The translations under genes and the position numbers were made by a program. A DNA stretch of 33,902 nt from Puniceibacterium antarcticum (GTDB taxonomy: Bacteria > Pseudomonadota > Alphaproteobacteria > Rhodobacterales > Rhodobacteraceae): assembly GCF_002760615.1 (NCBI RefSeq), contig NZ_AWWI01000131.1, positions 1 through 33,902 on the forward strand, read 5' to 3'. This document shows, in pieces, positions 6,344-14,573 of the stretch. Each line of letters begins with the position of its first letter. The stretch's first letter is position 1. The notes under the pieces were generated by a model. It was given only the letters and a program-made list of their open reading frames with translations. It had not been told where the DNA came from and ran no database searches.

Positions 6344-7792
6344 TCACGCGCGCCAGAATCGCACCGTGAGAATCGCATAGACTGATAAAAGTTCCAATCT
6401 TCCCAATAACATGGCAATGATCAGGATCCATTTTGCTGTATCGTTCAGCCCCTGGAAATTGCCTGCCGGCCCGATCCGGTCCCCCAATCCAGGGCCGATA
6501 TTGCCCAGCGCCGTCGCCGCCCCCGAAATCGCGGTGACAAAATCCAGACCCGTCATGCTCAGCGCCACGGACAACACACCCAGCGTCACCACAAAGAACA
6601 CAAAGAACGAAATGACCGAGGACATCACCTCCTCATCCACCACACGCCCCTCATAACGCGGGGTAAAAATGCCGTGGGGCGATCGGATCTTTCGCAGCTG
6701 TACCCTGATTGAGGCAAATAAAAGCTGATATCGGAACACCTTGACCGAACAGGTCGTCGACCCGGCGCAGCCGCCGATCAGCCCGATGAAAAAGAACATC
6801 GCAATCAGGAACGGCCCCCAGGTCATGTAATCGACCGAGGCATAACCGGTGCCCGAAATGATCGAGGTGACGTTGAACAGCGCCTCGCGGAACGCCTGCT
6901 CGGGATGATGCGGAAAGATCTGCAGCAGCACAAAGACCATGATCAGCACCAGCACCAGCACAATCATCAGAAAGGTGCGGATCTGGCTGTCGCGAAAGAT
7001 CGCCCGCTGATTGCCATTCACCATCTGCACGTACCGCACAAACGGCAGCGCGGCGAGCACCATGAACACCGAGGCGACATATTCCGCCGGTCCCGAAAAC
7101 TGCGCAAAGGACGCATCGTAATTGGCAAATCCCCCCGTCGACACGGTGCTCAGCGCATGCACCACAGCATCAAAAGCATTCATTCCACAGACCAGATAGG
7201 CCAGCGCGCAACTCAGGGTGATGCTGACATAGATGGTCGAAATGCTCGAAGCGATCTGTGTCGCCCGGGGCAAGATCTTTCCCATGGTGTCAAAGGCTTC
7301 GGACCGGAAAACCTGCATGCCCCCGACCCGCAGTTCGGGCAGGAACACCATGGCCACCACGATGATGCCGATGCCCCCCAGCCACTGCAGCAGCCCGCGC
7401 CACAACAGGATGCCCTTGGGCAGCGACTCGAGCCCGGTGAACACGGTCGAGCCGGTCGTGGTCATGCCCGACATCGCCTCGAAGAACGCATCGACAAACC
7501 TCGCCTCCGTCGCTCCCAGAACAAACGGCAAGGCGCCAAAGATCGGCAGGAACACCCAGACCCCGGTGGTCAGAAGAAAGGTCTGCTGGATCGACAGCCT
7601 GTCCGGCACCGCATTGACACAGGCCAGCGCAATCAGCCCGCCGCAGAACATGGTGACGATGGCGCTTTGCGCGAAAACCGGCCATTCATCGCGCCCTTCG
7701 ACGATATCCACAAGCATCGGCAACAGCATCGTGGCGCCCAGAATGGTCACAAGAAGGCCGATCACATAACAGACGGGGCGCAGATCAAACAT
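6344..7792 (-). CDS. trkH: TrkH-family potassium uptake protein
   Basis: This 482-residue polytopic inner-membrane protein is the K+-translocating subunit of the Trk system. Hydrophobic segments occur through its whole length, beginning with CYVIGLLVTILGATMLLPML. The family's repeated pore loops are visible as MSGMTTTGSTVF, STVSTGGFANY, TSIISGTGYAS and a later ALGNIGPGLG, each carrying a selectivity-filter glycine. A GGCAGSTTCSVKVFR segment is typical of TrkH. Regulatory TrkA, which binds NAD(H), is not in the window. The gene converges with valS and shares a bidirectional terminator. Its upstream side (7793-7980) holds a dispersed repeat and no gene. Confidence 0.92.
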   Translation of the reverse strand: MFDLRPVCYVIGLLVTILGATMLLPMLVDIVEGRDEWPVFAQSAIVTMFCGGLIALACVNAVPDRLSIQQTFLLTTGVWVFLPIFGALPFVLGATEARFVDAFFEAMSGMTTTGSTVFTGLESLPKGILLWRGLLQWLGGIGIIVVAMVFLPELRVGGMQVFRSEAFDTMGKILPRATQIASSISTIYVSITLSCALAYLVCGMNAFDAVVHALSTVSTGGFANYDASFAQFSGPAEYVASVFMVLAALPFVRYVQMVNGNQRAIFRDSQIRTFLMIVLVLVLIMVFVLLQIFPHHPEQAFREALFNVTSIISGTGYASVDYMTWGPFLIAMFFFIGLIGGCAGSTTCSVKVFRYQLLFASIRVQLRKIRSPHGIFTPRYEGRVVDEEVMSSVISFFVFFVVTLGVLSVALSMTGLDFVTAISGAATALGNIGPGLGDRIGPAGNFQGLNDTAKWILIIAMLLGRLELLSVYAILTVRFWRA

Positions 7793-7883
7793 GACGCTCA
7801 GCGTTGGCGGCGCAGCGCTCCGCTGTCAAGCCGATGCACCCAGCATCGTGGCACCCTTCAGAAATGGCAAAGCGCGCGCCCGG

Positions 7884-7943
7884 CTTCATCTGCCCCCAAA
7901 TATCCCGGGGGAGGCTGCGCTGGTCCCGCAGGGGCCAGTGCAG
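7884..7943 (+). repeat. Composite dispersed repeat, copy 1 (conserved 30-mer plus hairpin)
   Basis: A conserved stretch (7884-7914; core TTCATCTGCC, then AAATATCCCGGG) is followed directly by a 13-bp hairpin (7915-7927 with 7931-7943, with two G-T pairs). The same order occurs at 26995-27043 and, reversed, at 32796-32846. I associate this motif with Rhodobacteraceae intergenic regions from memory. Here it lies in the 188-base gap between trkH and folE2, pointing against both genes. A second hairpin (GGGGGC-AGC-GCCCCC) follows. Confidence 0.75.
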
Positions 7944-7980
7944 ACGGGGGCAGCGCCCCCGGACTTGGGATGCACCGGGC

Positions 7981-9081
7981 TCAGCCGACGTGGAACAGCG
8001 TCGAGAACAACTTTGGGTCCAGCGAATCGTTGGCAAAGGTGTCGCCTTCGGTCAGCACCGACACCGCATCATGGCTGTGCAGACTTTCCTGATGCGAGGC
8101 GAGAACCCGGAAATCACCCACCCGCGGATCACCCTGCAGCTGCTCGGCAAACAGCCGCGCCGCATCCTCGACAAAGATCGGATTGGCCGCGTTCAGCTCT
8201 GCAAAGGCCTGCTCGTCTTCGCGCTTGACCATGACCTGCGTCTCGGTCGGCACGGCGCGGCGGCACATGTCGATCAGATCCTCGAACCACAGGCATTCGC
8301 CCTCGTTCAGCACCACCGAGATCCGCGCCACGGACCGCTGCGAATGCGGCGTCGCCAGCTGACCGCGGGTGCGCCGCGCATGTTCCGACAGCTCCAGCGA
8401 ACAGGGGCAGGTGGAGCTGTAGACATAGTCAAGATGCATGATCTTGCGCCGCACACCGTTGCTCTCGACCAGCTCCAGCGCGATGTCGTAATACTGATAC
8501 CCTGACAGGCCAGAGCGCAGGCTGCTCACCTTCACCGGGAACTTGATCCGCATGTTGATGCGGGCGTCAAAGCTTTCCAGATCGGTCTTGTAATCTTCCA
8601 GAGCCGCCTCGATCACGCCAAAGCTGAAGGTCTCTTCCGCATAGACATAAAAGGAGCGCATGATCCGGGACATGTTGATGCCCTTCTTGTCCGCGTCCAA
8701 GCTGACGGTGCCGGTCACGCTCGTCTCCAGCGTCAGATCGCCATTGTCGCGCGTATGATACTGGATTGGCAGACGAAAATTCGAAATACCCACATGCTGG
8801 ATCGACCTGTTCGCGCCCTTGATCAGCGCCGAAGGACCGTTTTGCAGATCCGGCAGGGTGTCCTTGTAGGCTGAGGTGACGCCAAACGCCTCGGGATATC
8901 TGCGCGACAGAACCGGATAGCTGTCCACCGGCGCATCCGGCACAAGCCGCGCCAGCACCGGATCCAGCGCTTCGATCTCGGCATCATGGGCCTTGCCGGC
9001 CCATTGCCGCAGAAGTGCAAGCGCCTGCTCCGCCTCTTCGCGGCTCGGCTTGCGATCCATCTCTGGCGTGTGAATATTCAT
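7981..9081 (-). CDS. folE2: GTP cyclohydrolase FolE2 (type IB)
   Basis: This cytosolic enzyme converts GTP to dihydroneopterin triphosphate, the first step of folate synthesis. It belongs to the metal-flexible T-fold family unrelated in sequence to FolE. The family motif STCPCSLELSEH holds the metal-binding cysteine (Cys225/Cys227 in this numbering). The segments KKGINMSRIMRSFY and LRSGLSGYQYYD are also characteristic. The length is 366 residues. An in-frame ATG eight codons upstream exists (9105). I chose 9081 because AAGGGGA then lies seven bases ahead, and the protein begins MNIHTPEM. Some bacteria regulate folE2 by zinc through Zur, but I see no clear Zur box in 9082-9317. Confidence 0.93.
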   Translation of the reverse strand: MNIHTPEMDRKPSREEAEQALALLRQWAGKAHDAEIEALDPVLARLVPDAPVDSYPVLSRRYPEAFGVTSAYKDTLPDLQNGPSALIKGANRSIQHVGISNFRLPIQYHTRDNGDLTLETSVTGTVSLDADKKGINMSRIMRSFYVYAEETFSFGVIEAALEDYKTDLESFDARINMRIKFPVKVSSLRSGLSGYQYYDIALELVESNGVRRKIMHLDYVYSSTCPCSLELSEHARRTRGQLATPHSQRSVARISVVLNEGECLWFEDLIDMCRRAVPTETQVMVKREDEQAFAELNAANPIFVEDAARLFAEQLQGDPRVGDFRVLASHQESLHSHDAVSVLTEGDTFANDSLDPKLFSTLFHVG

Positions 9082-9317
9082 CAGGGGGTCCCCTTGCCTC
9101 GGCATTCCATAATCACTTAGGCCTTCCTGTGACAGAATTCCATGTCGTTAAAGTAATACGAAGGAATACGTTTGACAGAGCAATCGCGGGCAGATCGGAA
9201 TAAATTTCTCGCGCCCGCAACATACCGGGCTTGCGCCGTCAGGTTCTGTCCTATCAGGCGCGCCAACCCGGATCGGCACGCCTGTTGTTCTACCTGACCC
9301 GATCAAAGGCCGCAGCC

Positions 9318-10487
9318 TCAGACCGCGTTCAGCGCCTGCAGCACGTCATCGACCAGATCCTCGGGATCCTCAATGCCGACCGACAGACGAATCAGACCTT
9401 CGCTGATCCCCAGCGACGCGCGCACCTCTGCCGGCAGACGCTGATGCGTCGTGGTCGCCGGGTGGGTTGCAATGGATTTCGCATCACCAAGGTTGTTCGA
9501 GATCAGAATAACCTCAAGCGCGTTCAGGAACCGGAATGCAGCCGCCTTGCCCCCCTCAAGGTCAATGGCCAGCATCGTGCCACCCTTGCCCATCTGGCGC
9601 AGCATCAGCGCATGTTGCGGATGGCTCTCTAGCCCCGGATAGATCACCCGCGCGATGCCGGGCTTGCCCTCAAGTGCCTGCGCCACCTGCATTGCATTCT
9701 CGGTCTGCGCCCGCACCCGCAGGTCGATCGTCTCGATGCCCTTAAGCAGCACCCAGGCCGTAAACGGGCTCATCGAGCCACCGGTGTGCTTCATGTAAGG
9801 CTCGACCGTGCCGCGAATAAACGCCTCGGTGCCCAGGATCACGCCACCCAGCACCCGGCCCTGCCCGTCGATATGTTTGGTCGCGGAATAGATCACCACA
9901 TCCGCCCCCTGCGCGATGGCATCGGAATAGACCGGCGTGGAAAACACGTTGTCCACCAGCACCAGCGCCCCCTGCGCATGGGCAATTTCCGCAACACCCG
10001 CAATGTCCACCAGCTCCAGCGCCGGGTTGGACATGGATTCAAAGAACACCGCCTTGGTGTTGGGCCGCACCGCCGCCGTCCACTGCTCCAGATCGGCGCC
10101 GTCCACAAATGTCACCTCAACCCCGAACCGCGGCAGGATGGATTCAAGGATATACAGACAGGACCCGAACAGCGCGCGGGCCGACACCACATGATCCCCG
10201 GCCTTCAGCATCGACACCAGCGCACCGTTGACTGCCGCCATACCGGACGCCGTGGCAAATCCCGCCTCGGCACCTTCCAGCATCGCGATCCGCTCTTCGA
10301 ACATCCGCACCGTGGGGTTGCCGTAACGGGCATAGATATACTCATCCGGCCCGCATTCGATGAACCGCCCTTCGGCCTGTTCGGCGCTGTCATAGACAAA
10401 GCCCTGGGTGAGGAAAATCGCCTCGCTCAGCTCGCCCCACTGGCTGCGCTTCGTTCCACCATGCACCAGTTTCGTGCGCTTTTTCAT
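9318..10487 (-). CDS. metZ: O-succinylhomoserine sulfhydrylase
   Basis: This PLP enzyme of the Cys/Met metabolism family makes homocysteine directly from O-succinylhomoserine and sulfide in methionine synthesis. The PLP lysine is Lys204 in SATKHIDGQGRVLGG. The phosphate-binding ASGMAA segment (80-85) and the YARYGNPT motif (about 52-59) are intact, and the C-terminal SxGIEDPEDLVDD is typical. The length is 389 residues. I start at the ATG at 10487, with GGGAG eight bases upstream, because the GTG at 10514 lies directly at the end of the leader terminator. A SAM-II riboswitch and intrinsic terminator precede the gene, so methionine-responsive control by SAM is expected. MetZ and related cystathionine synthases are close, and the choice rests on overall resemblance and the riboswitch context. 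Confidence 0.9.
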   Translation of the reverse strand: MKKRTKLVHGGTKRSQWGELSEAIFLTQGFVYDSAEQAEGRFIECGPDEYIYARYGNPTVRMFEERIAMLEGAEAGFATASGMAAVNGALVSMLKAGDHVVSARALFGSCLYILESILPRFGVEVTFVDGADLEQWTAAVRPNTKAVFFESMSNPALELVDIAGVAEIAHAQGALVLVDNVFSTPVYSDAIAQGADVVIYSATKHIDGQGRVLGGVILGTEAFIRGTVEPYMKHTGGSMSPFTAWVLLKGIETIDLRVRAQTENAMQVAQALEGKPGIARVIYPGLESHPQHALMLRQMGKGGTMLAIDLEGGKAAAFRFLNALEVILISNNLGDAKSIATHPATTTHQRLPAEVRASLGISEGLIRLSVGIEDPEDLVDDVLQALNAV

Positions 10488-10514
10488 TGTGCTGTCTCCC
10501 GGCCCATCGGCCAC

Positions 10515-10547
10515 AAAAAAACCCCGTCGCGGCCAAGCGCAAGGGGG
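10515..10547 (-). terminator. Intrinsic terminator in the metZ leader (riboswitch expression platform)
   Basis: Read on the minus strand, CCCC...GGGG arms with an inner CGC/GCG pairing are followed by seven U residues (10521 down to 10515). It lies between the SAM-II aptamer and the metZ start. SAM binding would be expected to favour this terminator. The stem is interrupted rather than continuous. Confidence 0.7.
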
Positions 10548-10560
10548 CTCCCTCGTCGTC

Positions 10561-10654
10561 TGACCTCTTTAGCGTGTTTTCCAAGGGTGCCCTGACCAGC
10601 GTCAGTCCGCCCCCCGAGTGGCCCGCAATCCGGTAACAAATCGCCACGCGATCC
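10561..10654 (-). promoter_or_regulatory. SAM-II riboswitch (metA motif) upstream of metZ
   Basis: Read on the minus strand, GTGGC (10647-10643) opens a stem closed by GCCAC. The stem encloses GATTTGTTACCGGATTGCGG, which matches the SAM-II core of ATTT, CCG and ATTGC. The 3' part has ACGCTAAAGAGG, the conserved GCTAAA segment that forms the pseudoknot and the SAM pocket. The loop between them is longer than in minimal SAM-II RNAs and contains an extra hairpin, CTGAC-GCTG-GTCAG. Alphaproteobacterial metZ and metA genes are the standard targets of this class. Confidence 0.88.
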
Positions 10655-10769
10655 TCTTATGCGCCGTTGCGCAACGGGTCAAGACCGTCACGTTGCTGTA
10701 ACCGCAGCTTCACGCGGGCTTCGTAGCCATGGGCTATCGTTCATCGACACGATTTTGCGGGGTCCGACC

Positions 10770-11174
10770 ATGTCCTTTTTTGACAACACCTCTCGTGGGC
10801 TGTTCACCAACATGATGGGCCTCGACAGCCTGCGTCTCAGCCTGCAAGAGGCTGTGATGCGCGCCATGCCCGACAACACGCTTGAGGATGAATTCACCGA
10901 GGCGGTGCTTTTCGTGCTCTCCATCCGCCTCAACCGGCTGACCGGCGGCGCCCATGACATGACATTTTCCGCCCGCTGCCATCAGACCACGACACAGGCG
11001 CGCTTTCCGCCATCCCGGCTGATCTGGCGCGGTATGGTGGCCGTGATCGACCTTTACTGCGCCGCCTTCCGGGGCGAGGTGGCGCATTGCGAAACGGCCT
11101 GGTACAACCACTGCAGCCGGGGCACCGTAGGACAACGCCGCCAAGAACGCCCCCTTGCCCCCCAACACGAATAG
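10770..11174 (+). CDS. Conserved-looking hypothetical protein
   Basis: I do not recognise this 134-residue protein. The ATG at 10770 is chosen because a G-rich GCGGGG lies about eight bases ahead and the residues upstream of it (from 10659) look like translated leader. The N-terminal two thirds (MSFFDNTSRGLFTNMMGLDS onward) look helical and soluble, with a hydrophobic patch near VLFVLSIRLNRL. Four cysteines and several histidines occur in the C-terminal half (CHQTTTQ, DLYCAAF, HCETAWYNHC), which could hint at metal binding but form no known motif. There is no signal peptide. It is transcribed away from metZ and lies 35 bases before the glutathione transferase, so the two may form an operon. 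The reading frame is credible from codon use, and no function is offered. Confidence 0.6.
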   Translation: MSFFDNTSRGLFTNMMGLDSLRLSLQEAVMRAMPDNTLEDEFTEAVLFVLSIRLNRLTGGAHDMTFSARCHQTTTQARFPPSRLIWRGMVAVIDLYCAAFRGEVAHCETAWYNHCSRGTVGQRRQERPLAPQHE

Positions 11175-11209
11175 GGCATGATCCGGACACCCAGATCCGG
11201 AGCACCCCC

Positions 11210-11872
11210 ATGACATCCCCCATCGACCTCTATTACTGGCCCACGCCCAACGGCTGGAAAATCTCCATCGCGCTTGAGGAGATGGGCCTGCCCTACACAA
11301 CCCACCTCATCGACATTTCGGCGGGCGACCAGATGGCCCCGGCCTTCCTCAAAGTCTCGCCCAACAACAAGATCCCCGCGATCACCGACCCCGACGGCCC
11401 GGATGGCGCGCCGATCCACATCTTTGAATCCGGCGCGATCCTGCAATACCTCGCCCGCAAGACCGGCCTGTTCTGCGGTGCCACCGAACGCGACCGGATC
11501 GCCGTCGATCAATGGCTGATGTGGCAGATGGGCGGCCTAGGACCCATGGCGGGACAGGCGCATCACTTCCTGAAATTCGCGAAACAGGACATTCCCTACG
11601 CCAAGGACCGCTATCGCGCCGAAACCGCGCGACTCTATACGGTCCTTGATCACCAGCTGTCGCAGACCGCCTATGTCGCAGGCCCCGACTACAGCATCGC
11701 CGACATGTCCATCTGGGGCTGGGCCTCTCTCTGGGAAGGGCAGCAACAGACGCTGGATGACAAACCTCACCTTGCCCGCTGGATCGACACGGTCGGCAGC
11801 CGCCCTGCGGTACAGCGTGGCCGCGCGCTCCACGCCGACAAACGCCGCGACCCGACCGCCAAACCGGCCTGA
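11210..11872 (+). CDS. Nu-class glutathione transferase / disulfide reductase (YfcG-like)
   Basis: This 220-residue protein has the thioredoxin-fold N-terminal domain and all-alpha C-terminal domain of glutathione transferases. The start LYYWPTPNGWKISIALEEMGLPY, the SPNNKIPAI cis-Pro segment and FESGAILQYLARKTGLF are nearly those of Escherichia coli YfcG. The same holds for WQMGGLGPMAGQAHHF and the YSIADMSIWGW N-capping box. YfcG has little ordinary transferase activity and reduces small disulfides with glutathione, so this is the likely chemistry here. The start at 11210 gives the expected N-terminus. The gene follows the unknown 134-residue protein by 35 bases. It is followed by small GC hairpins (for example GGGGCC/GGCCCC near 11940) and converges with uvrD. 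Confidence 0.9.
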   Translation: MTSPIDLYYWPTPNGWKISIALEEMGLPYTTHLIDISAGDQMAPAFLKVSPNNKIPAITDPDGPDGAPIHIFESGAILQYLARKTGLFCGATERDRIAVDQWLMWQMGGLGPMAGQAHHFLKFAKQDIPYAKDRYRAETARLYTVLDHQLSQTAYVAGPDYSIADMSIWGWASLWEGQQQTLDDKPHLARWIDTVGSRPAVQRGRALHADKRRDPTAKPA

Positions 11873-11999
11873 CCCGGCAACAGGCACCACGCCAGACGCA
11901 AAAGCGTCACGGTGCAGTGTATAACGAGGACGGGGCCGCAAGGCCCCGGACGAGAGCACCGGCATGCGCCGCAGGCGCATTCCACCGGATCAAGCCTTC

Positions 12000-14429
12000 T
12001 TAAAACGGCACGTCATCGGCCGCACAGATGAATCGCGCCACAACCTTCTTCGGCCCTGACTTTTCAAAGTCGATCTCCAGCTTGTCGCCTTCGATGCCGA
12101 CCACCGCGCCATAGCCGAATTTCTGGTGAAACACCCGCTCGCCCATCACATAAGACGACAGCGCATTCAGATCGATGGTCGTGTTCCGGCTTTCCTTGGG
12201 CTGGGCCACAGGCCGCGTCGACGCCCGTTCCTGCAGCCGCTTCCAGCCGGGCGAGTTGTAGACATTGGCATCCATCACCCGCTGCTCAAGCCCCGAGGAC
12301 GCGCCCCCCATGCCCGCCGCCCCATAGCCACCACCATAAAGGCCGGGCGGGGTCAGCACATCCACATGTTCCTCGGGCAGCTCGTCGATAAACCGCGACG
12401 GCATTTGAGACTGCCATCGTCCAAAATAAAGACGATTGGCCACAAAGGTGATCGTGCAAAGCTCCTCCGCCCGGGTGATCCCCACATAGGCCAGCCGCCG
12501 CTCTTCCTCCAACCCCTTCACGCCGCTCTCATCCATGGACCGCTGAGACGGAAGAAAGCCTTCCTCCCAGCCGGGCAGAAACACGGCGGAAAACTCCAGC
12601 CCCTTGGCCGCGTGCAGCGTCATGATCGAGATCTTTTCGCCGACATCCTCGGTGCTGTTGTCCATGATCAGGCTGACGTGTTCCAGAAACCCCTGAAGGT
12701 TCTCGAACTTTTCTAGCGCCACGACCAGTTCCTTGAGGTTCTCCAGCCGCCCCGGCGCCTCGATCGTCTTGTCACTCTGCCACATGGCGGTATAGCCGCT
12801 CTCGTCCAGAATGATCTCGGCCAGCTCCATATGGTTGATCTCGGGGGGGCCGTATTCGTATTGCGGACCCTCAGCGCCATCGTCCAGCACATCCTCGTCG
12901 CCCAGCCCCACGGGCCGCACCGGACCGCGCAGCTTGGCATTCCAGCGCGCCAGCCCCTCGACCAGCTTGCGCAGCTCGGACCCGCCCTTGCCCTTGATCA
13001 GCCCCTGATCCACCGCCAGCCGCGCGCCTTCGACCAGCGACACGCCCGCCGCCCGCGCCGTCACCTGAATGGTCTGCTGCGCCTTGTCGCCAAGACCCCG
13101 CTTGGGCGTGTTCACAATCCGCTCAAACGCCAGATCATCCTCGGGCGAAATCACCAGCCGGAAATAGGCCATCGCATCGCGGATTTCCAACCGCTCATAG
13201 AATCGCGGCCCGCCGATCACCCGGTAGGGCAGCCCAATGGTCAGGAACCGGTCCTCGAACGCACGCATCTGATGTGAGGCGCGCACAAGGATCGCCATCT
13301 CGTCCAGCGAATAGCCCCGCATCCCGCGGGTGCCCGACTGAATCGATTCGACCTCTTCGCCGATCCAGCGCGCCTCTTCCTCGCCGTCCCAATGGCCGAT
13401 CAGCCGGACCTTCTCGCCATCCGGCACCTCGGTCCACAGCTCCTTGCCCAGCCGGCCGCTGTTGCCCTTGATCACCCCCGACGCCGCCTTAAGGATATGC
13501 GGGGTCGAGCGATAATTCTGCTCCAGCCGCACCACATGCGCGCCGGGAAAATCCTTTTCGAACCGCAGGATATTGCCCACCTCGGCGCCGCGCCAGCCAT
13601 AGATCGACTGATCGTCATCCCCCACGCAGCAGATGTTCTTGTGTGACGCCGCCAGCAGCCGCAGCCACAGATACTGCGCGACGTTCGTATCCTGATATTC
13701 GTCGACAAGGATGTATTTGAACCAGCGCTGATACTGCTCAAGCACATCGGGATGCGTCTGAAAGATCACCACCATATGCAGCAGCAGATCGCCGAAATCG
13801 ACGGCGTTCAGCTCGCGCAGCCGCAACTGATAGGCGGCATACAGCTTGGGTCCCTTGTCGTTATAGGCCCCCGCATCCGCCGCAGGCACCTTGTCCGGCG
13901 TCAGCGCGCGGTTCTTCCATCCGTCGATGATGTTGGCGAGCAACCGCGGCGGCCAGCGCTTTTCGTCGATCCCCTCGGCCCTGATCAGCTGTTTCAGCAG
14001 GCGGATCTGGTCATCAGTGTCCAGAATCGTAAAAGTCGACTTCAGCCCCACCAGCTCGGCATGACGGCGCAGCAGCTTGACGCAGATCGAATGGAAGGTG
14101 CCCAGCCAGCGCACCCCATCCGCCGTCCCGCCCAGCAGACGGCCCACACGTTCCTTCATCTCGCGCGCGGCCTTGTTGGTAAAGGTCACCGCCAGAATCT
14201 CGTCCTGGCGCGCGCGCCGCGTGTGCAGCAGATGCGCAATCCGCGCGGTCAGCGCCTTGGTCTTGCCCGTGCCGGCGCCCGCCAGCATCAGCACAGGGCC
14301 ATCCATCGTCTCGACCGCGAGCCGCTGCTCGGGGTTCAGCTCATTCAGATAGGGCGCGGGCCGGGCGGCCATGGCACGCGCGGACAGCGAAGCGCCTTCA
14401 AAGGCGTCCATTTCATCGAAACTGCTCAT
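12000..14429 (-). CDS. uvrD: UvrD/PcrA-family ATP-dependent DNA helicase
   Basis: This superfamily 1A 3'-5' helicase acts in nucleotide excision repair, mismatch repair and removal of replication blocks. From the ATG at 14429 (MSSFDEMD) the protein has 809 residues. Walker A AGAGTGKT is at about 50-57, preceded by the Q motif LNPEQRLAVE. Further motifs are TFTNKAAREMKERV (Ia), GTFHSICVKLLR, VDEYQDTN (II), VGDDDQSIYGWRGA (III), LEQNYRS (IV), MTLHAAKGLEFSAVF (V) and EERRLAYVGITRA (VI). The C-terminus (VFHQKFGYGAVVGIEGDKLE) is the Tudor-like fold that binds RNA polymerase in PcrA/UvrD. The frame is open for 45 more codons upstream, but these contain a Gly/Cys-rich stretch that is not family-like. 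The next gene is divergent. Confidence 0.95.
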   Translation of the reverse strand: MSSFDEMDAFEGASLSARAMAARPAPYLNELNPEQRLAVETMDGPVLMLAGAGTGKTKALTARIAHLLHTRRARQDEILAVTFTNKAAREMKERVGRLLGGTADGVRWLGTFHSICVKLLRRHAELVGLKSTFTILDTDDQIRLLKQLIRAEGIDEKRWPPRLLANIIDGWKNRALTPDKVPAADAGAYNDKGPKLYAAYQLRLRELNAVDFGDLLLHMVVIFQTHPDVLEQYQRWFKYILVDEYQDTNVAQYLWLRLLAASHKNICCVGDDDQSIYGWRGAEVGNILRFEKDFPGAHVVRLEQNYRSTPHILKAASGVIKGNSGRLGKELWTEVPDGEKVRLIGHWDGEEEARWIGEEVESIQSGTRGMRGYSLDEMAILVRASHQMRAFEDRFLTIGLPYRVIGGPRFYERLEIRDAMAYFRLVISPEDDLAFERIVNTPKRGLGDKAQQTIQVTARAAGVSLVEGARLAVDQGLIKGKGGSELRKLVEGLARWNAKLRGPVRPVGLGDEDVLDDGAEGPQYEYGPPEINHMELAEIILDESGYTAMWQSDKTIEAPGRLENLKELVVALEKFENLQGFLEHVSLIMDNSTEDVGEKISIMTLHAAKGLEFSAVFLPGWEEGFLPSQRSMDESGVKGLEEERRLAYVGITRAEELCTITFVANRLYFGRWQSQMPSRFIDELPEEHVDVLTPPGLYGGGYGAAGMGGASSGLEQRVMDANVYNSPGWKRLQERASTRPVAQPKESRNTTIDLNALSSYVMGERVFHQKFGYGAVVGIEGDKLEIDFEKSGPKKVVARFICAADDVPF

Positions 14430-14573
14430 ACCCGACAAGATAGCGCCCCCGCGCCCCGAGATAAAGCCATGTTCAGGAATTGTTCCCAAGCCCCGGCAAA
14501 GAAAATCCGAACGCCCCCGCAGCAGCGCGCAAGCACCCTTGCAGCCCCCCGCGCAACCCGCCAATCATGCGCC

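Noticed and set aside
9170-9196. TTGACA on the plus strand between folE2 and metZ
   Set aside because: No -10 box is found at usable spacing, and both flanking genes are on the minus strand.
13752-14573. 274-codon N-terminal extension of the hydroxy-acid dehydrogenase frame
   Set aside because: It is antisense to uvrD, has no family resemblance, and the normal LldD N-terminus begins at 14574.
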